From a virus: DNA of 22,402 nt. Every line of letters begins with the position of its first letter. The stretch's first letter is position 1. Positions 8,655 through 18,704 of this stretch are shown piece after piece. The notes under the pieces are model-generated. The model saw nothing but the letters and a program-made list of their open reading frames with translations. It ran no database searches and was not told the DNA's origin. The DNA lies in IMG/VR virus record IMGVR_UViG_3300044638_002844, positions 1 through 22,402 of that record, one strand, 5' to 3'. Position numbers and translations under genes: made by a program.

Positions 8655-9790
8655 AACATAGGTATCATATTCTCGGCCTTCCGCATACCGTTACATCTAA
8701 AGAATACAATGCGTGTGCCTATACTCAGAAGGTTTATAAATTTGGTAAAATGATGACGGCTCGTGGTCATGAAGTGATTCACTATGGCCATGAAGAATCG
8801 GATTTACCATGCACAGAACACGTTACAGTTATCACCAATGATGACTTGAAGATTGCTTATGGTAACTATGATTGGCGAAAGAACTTCTTTAAGTTTGACA
8901 CCAACGACCACGCATACAAAACATTTTACGCCAATGCAATTCGTGAAGTAGGTAAGCGTAAACAAAAGAATGATTTTATTCTTCCATTTTGGGGTGCAGG
9001 CACACGACCAGTTTGTGATGCACATCCAGATATGATTTGTGTTGAACCAGGAATTGGGTATGCAGGTGGTCATTGGGCTCGATTTAAAATCTTTGAATCG
9101 TATGCCATCTATCACGCATACTATGGTTTAGAATCTGTTGGTACCTGTAAACAAGATTGGTACGACACAGTAATTCCAAACTATTTTGATCCTGAAGATT
9201 TTACATACAACGATAAGAAAGATGATTACTTTTTATTTCTAGGTCGTGTGTATGAGGGTAAAGGTGTAAACATAGCGGTACAGGCTACCGAAGCCATTGG
9301 TGCCAAATTGATTATTGCCGGTCAGAATTCATTGAAACAAATGGGTTATACCGAAACACCATCTCATGTTACCGAATTGGGATATGCAGATGTGGAAACT
9401 AGACGAAATCTAATGGCAAATGCCAAAGGTGCCTTTGTGGCTTCGTTATATACCGAACCTTTTGGAGGCGTTCAGGTTGAATGTTTATTCTCAGGTACAC
9501 CCACGATAACAACGAATTGGGGTTCGTTTACGGAGAACAACATCCATGGTGTTACGGGGTATCGGTGCACCACCTTTGAACAGTTCACATGGGCTGCCAA
9601 GAATATTGGTAATATTAAGCCGCAGGCCTGTAGGGACTTTGCACTAAATAATTTCAGTTTGGATGTGGTAGCACAGAAGTATGAGGAATATTTCCAGTCG
9701 GTACTCAATGTATATAATGGTAACGGATGGTATGAACCAAACGAAAATAGAACAGAATTAAACTGGCTGAACAAATATATTCCAGTATAA
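8645..9790 (+). CDS. GT-B glycosyltransferase (GT4-like)
   Basis: 381 residues. The C-terminal half has the hallmarks of GT-B retaining enzymes: FLGRVYEGKG (198-207, with R201 and K206 as the usual donor-phosphate pair), AKLIIAG (220-226), and E271-x7-E279 in EPFGGVQVE, followed by SGTPTITTNWGSFTENN. The N-terminal half is the acceptor side and is less conserved. It should transfer a sugar from a nucleotide-sugar; donor and acceptor cannot be read from sequence. ATG 8645 is chosen because GAGGGG at 8634-8639 lies five bases upstream; ATG 8651 would give a four-base ATGA overlap but a longer spacing. The gene overlaps the dioxygenase, so both are probably made together. Possible targets are the collagen-like fibres, another virion protein or host surface glycan. 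Confidence 0.9.
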   Translation: MGMKHRYHILGLPHTVTSKEYNACAYTQKVYKFGKMMTARGHEVIHYGHEESDLPCTEHVTVITNDDLKIAYGNYDWRKNFFKFDTNDHAYKTFYANAIREVGKRKQKNDFILPFWGAGTRPVCDAHPDMICVEPGIGYAGGHWARFKIFESYAIYHAYYGLESVGTCKQDWYDTVIPNYFDPEDFTYNDKKDDYFLFLGRVYEGKGVNIAVQATEAIGAKLIIAGQNSLKQMGYTETPSHVTELGYADVETRRNLMANAKGAFVASLYTEPFGGVQVECLFSGTPTITTNWGSFTENNIHGVTGYRCTTFEQFTWAAKNIGNIKPQACRDFALNNFSLDVVAQKYEEYFQSVLNVYNGNGWYEPNENRTELNWLNKYIPV

Positions 9791-9793
9791 ATA
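9786..9793 (+). promoter_or_regulatory. T4-type late promoter (perfect TATAAATA)
   Basis: An exact consensus match that overlaps the stop codon of the glycosyltransferase gene. It lies 30 bases before the TTG start at 9824 and probably drives the collagen-like fibre genes. Confidence 0.75.
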
Positions 9794-9809
9794 TAAGATA
9801 AGCAACCTT

Positions 9810-9817
9810 GGGGAAAG
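9810..9817 (+). promoter_or_regulatory. Ribosome binding site supporting a TTG start
   Basis: GGGGAAAG lies six bases before TTG 9824. No in-frame ATG stands near the conserved N-terminus, so this site helps decide the start. Confidence 0.5.
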
Positions 9818-9823
9818 TGAACC

Positions 9824-11079
<1,256 letters not shown>

Positions 11080-11083
<4 letters not shown>

Positions 11084-11265
11084 AATACTACGCAACAATA
11101 TTAAATAATAAAATAATAGGTTTGATTACTGAAGAAAGTCAAAAAGACTTTTTATTGTCATTGGATTCTACACATCGATTTATTGAGTTTGAGTGGAACA
11201 ATGAAACACAACCACCTATGATTGGTGAAATGTCGATAGACAATAATACAATTGTATTTAATTAA
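11080..11265 (+). CDS. Small fibre-associated protein of unknown function (61 aa, TTG start)
   Basis: 61 residues starting [16 protein letters not shown]. The TTG start overlaps the stop of the collagen-like fibre gene by four bases and has AAGAGG eight bases upstream. The ending [17 protein letters not shown] recalls the short proteins with a P..G..Y/I-D motif that often follow fibre genes in tailed phages, but I cannot assign a family. No coiled coil, signal peptide or membrane helix is visible. Translational coupling and position suggest an assembly partner of the fibre upstream. The 19 bases after its stop are an AT-rich spacer before the next fibre gene. Confidence 0.6.
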
Positions 11266-11284
11266 AACAATAAAAATAAAATAA

Positions 11285-12454
11285 ATGCCAAATTTAAGTA
11301 ACCTAATCTCCTCTGCTATATCTGGTGCCACAGGTGCTGTAGGTCCTACTGGCTCAACAGGGCCAACTGGACCAACAGGACCAACAGGTGCAACAGGTTT
11401 ACAAGGTAACGGAGGTCCAACAGGCCCAACAGGCTCAACTGGCCTTACTGGACCAACTGGCGGTCAAGGTGCTACTGGTGTTACGGGACCAACAGGTCCG
11501 ACAGGTCCGACAGGACCAACTGGTGGTCAAGGTGCTACTGGTGCTACTGGTGTTACAGGTTCAACTGGTCCAGTAGGACCGACTGGAGGACAAGGTGCTA
11601 CTGGCGCTTCACCTTGGTTACTGAGTGGTTCCGATACTTCTTATGTAGCAGGTCGAGTTAATATTGGTGGTGGCACTTATAATAATAATCAAATATTTCA
11701 AATAGCCAAAGCAGACGGTGAATTAGGAATGTCAATTAATTGCCAATCAACAAATGGCAGACAATGGGAATTAATTTCAGGAGGATCTGGTGGTGCTTTT
11801 TCTGGAGGACGTTTTGGTATCTATGATAGAAGTGGTAGTAATGCATTAACTCATTATGTAGGGACCACTGGTTCAACAGCTGGAGGAACAACAGGAATAG
11901 GAGTTGGTTTCAGTCATGCTGGCATTTGGATTGACCGAGGTTGGTCTGATAATCCATCAATTACTGTTACTTCTACAAGTGGGCCAGGAAATACCAATCA
12001 AGGCACATTGAGAATTCACGGTACAAATGCTACATATGCAAGTTATCCAGGTGCTTCTGGTAGTGATTTTTCTTGTAATCTTCAAGTTGATGGAACAATA
12101 ACAAGTTCAGACCGGCGTAAAAAAACTCAAATTGAAAATATTAATAATGCATTAAATGTAATCAAACAATTGCAAGGAGTATCCTACTACCTCGTAAATT
12201 CAAACTTACAAATTCAAGAACATATGTCTGATGCAGGAGGCCGTAAATTTGGTTTTATTGCTCAAGACATGCAATCTGTTATACCAGAAGCGACCATAGA
12301 ACATGAAATGCAACCCAAAGAAAATGGTTGGTGTGATGCTTTTGGTATTGATTATGGATCAGTTACAGCAGTATTACTTGAAGCCGTCAAAGAACAACAA
12401 TCAATCATTGAGAGCTTAAAGGCTCGTATTGAAATATTAGAGAACAATCAATAA
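11285..12454 (+). CDS. Collagen-like tail fibre with C-terminal S74 intramolecular chaperone (389 aa)
   Basis: A short N-terminus ([12 protein letters not shown]) unlike that of its collagen-like neighbours leads straight into 32 uninterrupted Gly-X-Y triplets (14-109), ending [13 protein letters not shown] as in the gene at 9824. Residues about 110-270 are a beta-rich receptor-side region ([29 protein letters not shown]). From about 274 the protein carries a Peptidase_S74 domain: [45 protein letters not shown] and a terminal helix. Such domains drive trimer folding and then release themselves by cutting just before the Ser; S275 and K280 fit the known Ser-Lys dyad. It is the only fibre here with its own chaperone, and no small partner gene follows it. 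ATG 11285 lacks a Shine-Dalgarno and sits in AATAAAATAAATG. Confidence 0.92.
   Translation: MPNLSNLISSAISGATGAVGPTGSTGPTGPTGPTGATGLQGNGGPTGPTGSTGLTGPTGGQGATGVTGPTGPTGPTGPTGGQGATGATGVTGSTGPVGPTGGQGATGASPWLLSGSDTSYVAGRVNIGGGTYNNNQIFQIAKADGELGMSINCQSTNGRQWELISGGSGGAFSGGRFGIYDRSGSNALTHYVGTTGSTAGGTTGIGVGFSHAGIWIDRGWSDNPSITVTSTSGPGNTNQGTLRIHGTNATYASYPGASGSDFSCNLQVDGTITSSDRRKKTQIENINNALNVIKQLQGVSYYLVNSNLQIQEHMSDAGGRKFGFIAQDMQSVIPEATIEHEMQPKENGWCDAFGIDYGSVTAVLLEAVKEQQSIIESLKARIEILENNQ
11324..11611 (+). repeat. Collagen-like Gly-X-Y tract of the fibre at 11285
   Basis: Thirty-two perfect triplets (residues 14-109), mainly GPT and GAT, with the GGQGAT sub-motif three times. No charged residues occur. 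Confidence 0.95.
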
Positions 12455-12459
12455 AATAA

Positions 12460-13308
<849 letters not shown>

Positions 13309-13322
13309 TTAAGGAAAATAAA

Positions 13323-13742
13323 ATGGCTAAATTATATATTTTTACAAATGAAAATGGAAACGTGACTGTGACTACTCCAGCTCCACAAGCTCTTGAAACA
13401 ATGACACACGAAGAAATTATGGCAAAAGATTGCCCTAGTCATGCAATTATGGTAGATTATGATAGTTTACCTTGGGATGATTATGATTTTTTTAATTCTT
13501 GGGAACTTAATGCACAAAAAAATGTTATTATAAATTTCACAAAAGCTAAAGAAGAAACTAGGAATAGATTAAGAATAGAACGTGAACCATTACTACAAGC
13601 ACAAGATGTATTGTTTCAACGAGCTTTGGAAAATTCTACCGACACCACAGCAATCGTTGCAGAAAAAAATAGATTAAGAGATATAACCAATTTAGTTGAT
13701 GAAACAACAACATTAGATCAATTAAGAAATTTACATTGTTAA
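13323..13742 (+). CDS. Tail fibre assembly-like protein (139 aa)
   Basis: Residues about 82-139 (RNRLRIEREPLLQAQDVLFQ through RALENSTDTTAIVAEKNRLR to DITNLVDETTTLDQLRN) match the pattern R..R...L...D..F.RALE......I...K..LRDIT.......T..+L, seen at the C-terminus of many phage fibre-assembly and fibre-adjacent proteins (DUF4376/APC-like). The N-terminal half (KLYIFTNENGNVTVTTPAP, then DYDSLPWDDYDFFNSW) is also typical of that group. Such proteins help fold or attach the fibre encoded just upstream. AAGGAAAA at 13312-13319 is the ribosome site for ATG 13323. The gene follows the collagen-like fibre at 12460 by 14 bases and precedes another by 13. It appears more AT-rich than the fibre genes. The family match is by pattern only. 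Confidence 0.75.
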   Translation: MAKLYIFTNENGNVTVTTPAPQALETMTHEEIMAKDCPSHAIMVDYDSLPWDDYDFFNSWELNAQKNVIINFTKAKEETRNRLRIEREPLLQAQDVLFQRALENSTDTTAIVAEKNRLRDITNLVDETTTLDQLRNLHC

Positions 13743-13755
13743 AAAAATAAAATAA

Positions 13756-14313
13756 ATGGCAACCAATAACTCAAACTTCATAATTAAAAATGGCCTGACT
13801 GTTGGCAACACAGCAGTGATTGCAGCCAATGGAACTTGGGTTGGTGCATCTTCAGGATTAGTGGGTGCTACAGGCGTCACAGGTCCAACTGGACCGACAG
13901 GAACTACTGGATCAACAGGACCAACTGGTGCCACAGGTGTGGCTGGTCCAACAGGTCCAACAGGTCTTACAGGTCCAACAGGACCAGTAGGTCCAACAGG
14001 ACCAACAGGCCCAACTGGTGCTACAGGTCTACTTGGGCCAACAGGTCCTACCGGACCAACAGGACCTACAGGCCCAACCGGACCAAGTGGCCCAACTGGT
14101 GCCACAGGATTAATTGGTTCAACCGGAGCAACAGGTCCAGCAGGAGCTACAGGTACCACAGTAACAAATAACGGAATCATTGTGCAAGGTGCTACGATAT
14201 CATCGAATGTAACTATTCTATCAGGCAACAATGCGTTCTCAGTCGGACCAATCACACAAGCAAATAATGTTGTGGTGACATTGGGTGATAATTCTCGTTG
14301 GATAGTAATTTAA
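13756..14313 (+). CDS. Collagen-like fibre base with almost no head (185 aa)
   Basis: The docking-like module (1-33, [17 protein letters not shown]...[12 protein letters not shown]) is followed by 34 uninterrupted Gly-X-Y triplets (34-135). Only about 50 residues remain ([20 protein letters not shown]...[11 protein letters not shown]), too short for the heads seen in its neighbours. The next gene, ten bases on in another frame, lacks the docking module and begins with three collagen-like triplets, so the two may form one fibre made from separate base and head chains, or be the halves of a broken gene. ATG 13756 has no Shine-Dalgarno and shares the AATAAAATAAATG leader with the genes at 11285 and 12460. 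Confidence 0.85.
   Translation: MATNNSNFIIKNGLTVGNTAVIAANGTWVGASSGLVGATGVTGPTGPTGTTGSTGPTGATGVAGPTGPTGLTGPTGPVGPTGPTGPTGATGLLGPTGPTGPTGPTGPTGPSGPTGATGLIGSTGATGPAGATGTTVTNNGIIVQGATISSNVTILSGNNAFSVGPITQANNVVVTLGDNSRWIVI
13855..14160 (+). repeat. Collagen-like Gly-X-Y tract of the protein at 13756
   Basis: Thirty-four perfect triplets (residues 34-135), with a run of five GPT at triplets 21-25. No charged residues and no Y-position Pro are present. Confidence 0.95.
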
Positions 14314-14323
14314 GGAACAAAGA

Positions 14324-15448
14324 ATGACGATTATCTTTAATGGTACAACAGGACTTACTGGACCAAATAATAATGATGGTGTTATCAATGGTGTAACTGT
14401 TGGTAAAGGTGGTGGTAATGTATCTACGAATTCTATTTTAGGTGATGGTGCATTAAATTCAAACATCAACGGAAGTAATAATACAGCATTAGGTTATCAA
14501 GCTGGGCTCAGTAATACGACTGGTACAAATAATACGAATATAGGAACTTATGCTGGTTATAGTGCAACAACAGCTTCTGATAATACTTTTGTAGGTTATG
14601 CTGCTGGTCCAAATGTTGGAACCGGAACAGGAGGTTCAAATACTGGAGTTGGAAAAGATACTTCTAGAGCTATTACAACAGGACTATATAATTCTGCACT
14701 TGGAAAAGAATCGTTATTCTCAAATACCACCGGTAGTTATAACATAGCAATAGGTTATCAAGCTGGTTATCTTGGAACAACAAGAGGTGATTGCACTTTT
14801 GTTGGTGCTTTGTCTGGATTTAACACCACTGGTGTTAGCAATGTGTTTGTTGGTTATGGTGCTGGTTATAACGCTACATCAGGTACATATAATACTTTTG
14901 TAGGTATTGGAGCTGGTGAAAATATGACCACTGGCTCTAAGAATACAATTCTTGGTAAATATAACGGCAACCAAGGCAGTCTGGACATCCGTACAGCAAG
15001 TAACAACATTGTGCTATCTGATGGTGATGGAAATCCACGGTGGTATTATCTCAACTCAACCAATACATGGACTACGAGTGGAAATATTTCATATGGTGTG
15101 GCCAATCAAATAGCCAATGTTACCTATAATGATAACAATGCAAATGAAGTTGCTGGTATACCTTATTATCCATGTCTAATTAAAATAACTATTGCTGGTT
15201 CAGGATATACATATCTTCAATGGTATCCAAATTCCGGAGCAGGAGTTGCTTGGACTGGATCATTATTAAATCCGGGTAATGCTTCTTGGGCATATGGAAG
15301 TGGTCCAAGTGTTTCATTTGCAACAGCAGGTGTTAATTCAACTTCGTTTACTTGTAATATTGTTGGTGGTAGTGGAGCTTTTAGAATTCAAAGAACATCA
15401 GGTTCTTCTGCTTACACAGTAGCTGTTTATCGTCAAGCTATTGAATAA
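14324..15448 (+). CDS. Fibre/adhesin with YadA-head-like repeats (374 aa)
   Basis: The N-terminus MTIIFNGTTGLTGPNNN contains three Gly-X-Y triplets (GTT GLT GPN) and then a short beta segment. Residues about 50-215 carry repeats of the form NTALGYQAG, NTNIGTYAG, NTFVGYAAG, NIAIGYQAG and NVFVGYGAG spaced about 20 residues apart, as in trimeric YadA-type heads. A different C-terminal domain of about 140 residues follows (PYYPCLIKITIAGSGYTYLQ, FRIQRTSGSSAYTVAVYRQ), probably the tip; I do not recognise it. AAGGA at 14314-14318 serves ATG 14324. It follows the headless collagen-like gene and is followed by a small accessory gene. Its domain resembles that of the truncated fibre at the left edge. 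Confidence 0.85.
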   Translation: MTIIFNGTTGLTGPNNNDGVINGVTVGKGGGNVSTNSILGDGALNSNINGSNNTALGYQAGLSNTTGTNNTNIGTYAGYSATTASDNTFVGYAAGPNVGTGTGGSNTGVGKDTSRAITTGLYNSALGKESLFSNTTGSYNIAIGYQAGYLGTTRGDCTFVGALSGFNTTGVSNVFVGYGAGYNATSGTYNTFVGIGAGENMTTGSKNTILGKYNGNQGSLDIRTASNNIVLSDGDGNPRWYYLNSTNTWTTSGNISYGVANQIANVTYNDNNANEVAGIPYYPCLIKITIAGSGYTYLQWYPNSGAGVAWTGSLLNPGNASWAYGSGPSVSFATAGVNSTSFTCNIVGGSGAFRIQRTSGSSAYTVAVYRQAIE

Positions 15449-15465
15449 TTTATACGGAATAAAAT

Positions 15466-15795
15466 ATGATTACGTTTACAGAAAAAATAAGTAACATTGA
15501 AGTAACTCAAATTGATGAGCTTACCAATGTTATCAAAAAATGTAGGTACACCATATCTGGTGAATTAAATAACAAAACATTTACATCATTTAAAGAAGTT
15601 ATTTTAAATGATCCAATTGCCAATGATTTTGTAGATTTTAATAGTCTTACAGAAGAACTTGTGCTTTCTTGGGTGCATGATAAAATTGGCCAAAGTGATG
15701 TTGAAGCTTTAAAAAAAGGCATTGAATCTTTATTTGAAAGTCCGGCACCAATATCCAAACAATTAACTCCCGCAACAGAACCTTGGAATGATTAA
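15466..15795 (+). CDS. Small fibre-associated protein, PWND terminus (109 aa)
   Basis: 109 residues, start ATG 15466 after ACGGAATAAAAT. The N-terminal half (ITFTEKISNIEVTQIDELTNVIKKCRYTISGE) looks like a beta domain; such segments occur in small phage proteins encoded near fibres. The second half (FVDFNSLTEELVLSWVHDKI...VEALKKGIESL...EPWND) resembles the protein at 7638. Both are placed directly after a fibre gene and end in Pro-Trp-x-Asn/Asp. A chaperone or structural-cap role is plausible from position. No enzyme motif, signal peptide or membrane segment is seen. Confidence 0.7.
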   Translation: MITFTEKISNIEVTQIDELTNVIKKCRYTISGELNNKTFTSFKEVILNDPIANDFVDFNSLTEELVLSWVHDKIGQSDVEALKKGIESLFESPAPISKQLTPATEPWND

Positions 15796-15819
15796 ATTAC
15801 AATCAGCTAAATAATAACT

Positions 15820-16638
15820 ATGAGTATTATATCCGCAGGCACAAGCAATACAACCTCTCTCGTATACACAGGTGATACGACAGGTAACTTGGCGTTCCAA
15901 ACTAATGGAACTACCGAGGCTATGCGAATTACTACTGGTGGTAATGTAGGGATTGGAACAAATAATCCTGTTGCAGGAACAGGTTTCACTGCTGATAGAA
16001 AATTATTACAAATTATTCCTTCAAGTGGAACAGCTAATGCTCAAGTGCATCTTGGTGGTGTATCAGGCACAATACTTGACCATGATGACAGTAACAATAC
16101 AATTACTACTTTGCGTAATTTATATGGCGCTAGTAGTGCCAGTGCAGCTATGCAACTTCAATCTGGCTATATGACTTTTGGTACCGGAACTTCTTATACA
16201 GAACGGATGCGTATTGATTCTTCTGGTCGGGTAACACAGCCGTTTCAGCCATCTTTTCATGTGCGAGTAAACAATGGGGCTTACATAAGCACAAGTCCAG
16301 TACCATTTTCAAATGCAGTATTTAATGTTGGTAGTAATTTTAATACCAGCACATATAGGTTTACTGCGCCTGTTGCTGGTAAATACAATTTTCTTTTGCA
16401 GATGTATTTAAGGGTAAATACAAACCAATATGTTACTTTTTATTTAAGGGTAAATGATACAAGAAGGCTTTATGGTGAGTTTAATCAGCCTTCTCAACAA
16501 ATGTATGCTGGTTTGACATTACCTGCAATTTTTGATTTAAGCGTTGGAGATTTTGTTGATGTAGAAGTAGTTACAAATGGATCAACATATTACGGCGGTA
16601 ATCAAGAAACAAACTTTTTTGGATATTTACTAGGTTAA
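15820..16638 (+). CDS. Tail fibre with C1q-like head (272 aa)
   Basis: Residues 1-50 (SLVYTGDTTGNLAFQTNGTT, then EAMRITTGGNVGIGTNNP) are a recurring phage-fibre beta module. A middle part with MRIDSSGRVTQP near 130-141 leads to a C-terminal domain (about 143-272) with the order of a C1q/TNF-type jelly roll: FNTSTYRFTAPVAGKYNFLL, YVTFYLRVND, LSVGDFVDVEV and the final NFFGYLLG. In this fold the trimer tip binds a ligand. The gene at 16932 has the same two ends and is a paralogue. The start ATG 15820 has no Shine-Dalgarno; CTAAATA at 15807-15813 is just upstream. A well-placed small gene follows. The C1q call is from motif order, not from a database search. Confidence 0.85.
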   Translation: MSIISAGTSNTTSLVYTGDTTGNLAFQTNGTTEAMRITTGGNVGIGTNNPVAGTGFTADRKLLQIIPSSGTANAQVHLGGVSGTILDHDDSNNTITTLRNLYGASSASAAMQLQSGYMTFGTGTSYTERMRIDSSGRVTQPFQPSFHVRVNNGAYISTSPVPFSNAVFNVGSNFNTSTYRFTAPVAGKYNFLLQMYLRVNTNQYVTFYLRVNDTRRLYGEFNQPSQQMYAGLTLPAIFDLSVGDFVDVEVVTNGSTYYGGNQETNFFGYLLG

Positions 16639-16658
16639 TTTTTTTAAAGAGGAATAAA

Positions 16659-16922
16659 ATGTCAAAAACTTATACAATTACTTTAAGTGATGCAGAAGAT
16701 AAAGCTTTAGGCTTTGTGGCATATTCTCAACAAGATTGGATTGATAATGCAGTCCATGAGCGTTGCAGAATTGCTATTGATGAAATTGTTAATGCTGAAG
16801 TTCAGCGTAAGCTGGCTGCTGGTGAAACAATTTCTGGTAGCAAAGAAGATATCGTAAATGCTGCCGATATCAAATCTGCTGCTGAGCGTCAAGCAGAAGC
16901 CGAAGCTAACCAACCAGCATAA
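16659..16922 (+). CDS. Small helical fibre-associated protein (87 aa)
   Basis: 87 residues starting at ATG 16659 with a strong AGAGGA at 16646-16651. The sequence YTITLSDAEDKALGFVAYSQ, then QDWIDNAVHERCRIAIDEIV, belongs to a pattern I know from small proteins encoded near phage fibres, without an assigned function. The second half (NAEVQRKLAAGE...IKSAAERQAEAEANQPA) is helical, Ala/Glu-rich and probably flexible at the end. It is placed between two C1q-like fibre genes, 20 bases after the first and nine before the second. A role in fibre folding or attachment is a guess from position. Confidence 0.72.
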   Translation: MSKTYTITLSDAEDKALGFVAYSQQDWIDNAVHERCRIAIDEIVNAEVQRKLAAGETISGSKEDIVNAADIKSAAERQAEAEANQPA

Positions 16923-16931
16923 GAGTAAACA

Positions 16932-17825
16932 ATGCCCAGCCTCATAAATGCTGATAATGGTGTAGTATCCGGTTCAGTAGGATTAAAATATTCTACTGAT
17001 AATACCGGAACTTTGGCTCTGCAAACCAATGGTAATACTGCCATGACGGTGGATAGCAGTCAAAATATAATGATTGCTAGAACAAGTCCAGCTTGGGCCA
17101 ATACTAGATTTTCAGTAGACCAACAGACCAATCCTGCAGGACTTTTATCTTGGTATAATGGATATCCTGAAGCGTATGCTACAGGCAATTCACCTTCTGC
17201 AAAATTTCCTTATGCTCCTTCAGGTACACAAGAAGTAAAAAATGCTAATTCTTCTGCATCAACAGTTGCTGGTTATTTAACCGACTTTATTGCCTATAAC
17301 GGAAGCACCGCAACAACCGCTTACATGGGAGTTTCAGCTGGTACTACTTACGCAGCTAATATGGTTTTTGGTCAACGAACTGGTGTTCAAAGTTGGCGAG
17401 AAACCATGCGTATAGATACTGATGGTCGTGTGACAATGCCTTTACAACCAGCTTTTCATGCAGTAGCTAATGGTACAGGGGCTTTAACAGGGACTATTGC
17501 TAGATTTCCAAACGCTTTAGTAAATATTAGTGGTAGTTATAACACTTCAACTATGCGTTTTACAGCACCGATAGCTGGAACATATTATTTTTATGCAGCA
17601 ATTATGGCTGATACTGGTACAGGACGTATGACTTGGCAGTTTTTTAGAAATGGTTCTGGTATTGGTTATAACCAAGGCGGTGGTGATTCTACAAACTATG
17701 GAACTTGGCCTGGCGCAATGACTATTACTTTAGCAGCTGGAGATTATATACAAGTCAATGTAGGTTCAGGAACACCATATAACAGTAATCAAGAACAAAG
17801 TTTTGGTGGATATTTACTAGGTTAA
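16932..17825 (+). CDS. Tail fibre with C1q-like head, paralogue of the gene at 15820 (297 aa)
   Basis: Residues 9-48 (VSGSVGLKYSTDNTGTLALQ, then TNGNTAMTVDSSQN) match the beta module of the preceding C1q-like fibre, and residues about 155-297 match its head: MRIDTDGRVTMPLQPAFH, YNTSTMRFTAPIAGTYYFYA, LAAGDYIQVNV and SFGGYLLG. The middle part (50-155) is different, so the pair looks like a duplication with an exchanged or diverged centre. It is the last complete fibre gene before the neck genes. No small partner gene follows; instead there is a short relict of a fibre start. ATG 16932 lies nine bases after the previous stop with only a weak AAGAG upstream. Confidence 0.85.
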   Translation: MPSLINADNGVVSGSVGLKYSTDNTGTLALQTNGNTAMTVDSSQNIMIARTSPAWANTRFSVDQQTNPAGLLSWYNGYPEAYATGNSPSAKFPYAPSGTQEVKNANSSASTVAGYLTDFIAYNGSTATTAYMGVSAGTTYAANMVFGQRTGVQSWRETMRIDTDGRVTMPLQPAFHAVANGTGALTGTIARFPNALVNISGSYNTSTMRFTAPIAGTYYFYAAIMADTGTGRMTWQFFRNGSGIGYNQGGGDSTNYGTWPGAMTITLAAGDYIQVNVGSGTPYNSNQEQSFGGYLLG

Positions 17826-17828
17826 TAA

Positions 17829-17888
17829 ATGGCAACTAATTGTAATTTCATAACGACAGTAAAAATAACTAATATCCTCACTACCTAA
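17829..17888 (+). pseudogene. Relict of a collagen-fibre gene start (MATNxSNF module)
   Basis: Three bases after the last fibre gene a 19-codon frame reads MATNCNFITTVKI and stops at TAA 17886-17888. Its first bases, ATGGCAACTAAT...AATTTCATAA, align with the start of the gene at 13756 (ATGGCAACCAATAACTCAAACTTCATAA) if one codon is deleted, and the AATAA just before ATG is also shared. It is probably the remains of a further fibre gene, or the edge of a past cassette exchange. Such a short match could be chance, so confidence is moderate. Confidence 0.5.
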
Positions 17889-17899
17889 ATACAGGATAT
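17872..17899 (+). other. Inverted repeat around CTAAATA before gp13
   Basis: ATATCCT at 17872-17878 pairs with AGGATAT at 17893-17899 around a 14-base loop that contains CTAAATA (17885-17891), a weak resemblance to the late promoter. No T-run follows, so it is a poor terminator. It could be an RNA hairpin in the gp13 leader or of no function. Confidence 0.3.
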
Positions 17900-17918
17900 C
17901 TTTAATGTTGAGGACAAC

Positions 17919-18692
17919 ATGGCAACAGTTACCAATCGAGACCAATTTACAGATTACTGCCTACGAAAACTTGGCTTTCCAGTTATTGAAATTAACGTGG
18001 ATCCAGACCAAGTATCTGATAGGATTGATGATGCATTACAGTATTTTCAAGACTACCATTTTGATGGTTTACAGAAAACATATTACATTCACGAAATCAC
18101 ACAAGAAGATGTCGATAATAGGTATCTCGATTTAAGTAATGTGAGAGATAATGCCAATGCTGCAACACAAGTTGTAGGCGTTACTCGTATATTTCCACTT
18201 CAAGATTCTCAATCAAGCATCAATATGTTTGACTTGCGGTATCAATTAAGACTGAATGAGTTGTATGACTTCACTTCAGCATCCTATATCAACTATACCA
18301 TGACCATGCAGCATCTTAGGATGCTTGAACAATTATTTACTGGTGAAGTTCCAATTCGATATCAGCGGCACACAGAAAAATTATTTGCTGATTGGGCATG
18401 GGGTGACCAAGAAGCTCCAGTTGGCCAACCAGTTATTGTTGATTGTTACACCATTATTAATCCGAATGTATATAATCGGGTTTGGGATGACCGTTGGTTG
18501 AAACGATATGCTACTGCTTTGATTAAACGCCAATGGGGTGAGAATCTTAAAAAGTTTGGTGGTATACAATTACCAGGTGGTGTCGTATTGAATGGTGATA
18601 AAATCTTCGAAGAAGCCATGCAAGAAATTGATGACTTAGAAAAAGATATGGAAAATAATTATGGCGGCGTTTTAGAATTTATGATGAACTAA
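17919..18692 (+). CDS. gp13: Neck protein gp13 (head completion)
   Basis: 257 residues; T4 gp13 is somewhat longer at 309. The start MATVTNRDQFTDYCLRKLGF, followed by PVIEINVDPDQVSDRIDDAL and QYFQDYHFDG, is characteristic of gp13 of T4-like phages, as are NMFDLRYQLRLNELYDFTS and the WDDRWLKRYATALIKRQWGENLK region. gp13 binds the portal after packaging, seals the head and, with gp14, forms the neck to which the tail attaches. ATG 17919 follows GAGG at 17910-17913. The order 13-14-15-16-17 downstream confirms the call. The gene begins a conserved block right after the variable fibre cluster. Confidence 0.93.
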   Translation: MATVTNRDQFTDYCLRKLGFPVIEINVDPDQVSDRIDDALQYFQDYHFDGLQKTYYIHEITQEDVDNRYLDLSNVRDNANAATQVVGVTRIFPLQDSQSSINMFDLRYQLRLNELYDFTSASYINYTMTMQHLRMLEQLFTGEVPIRYQRHTEKLFADWAWGDQEAPVGQPVIVDCYTIINPNVYNRVWDDRWLKRYATALIKRQWGENLKKFGGIQLPGGVVLNGDKIFEEAMQEIDDLEKDMENNYGGVLEFMMN

Positions 18693-18704
18693 GCAAACGG
18701 TACA

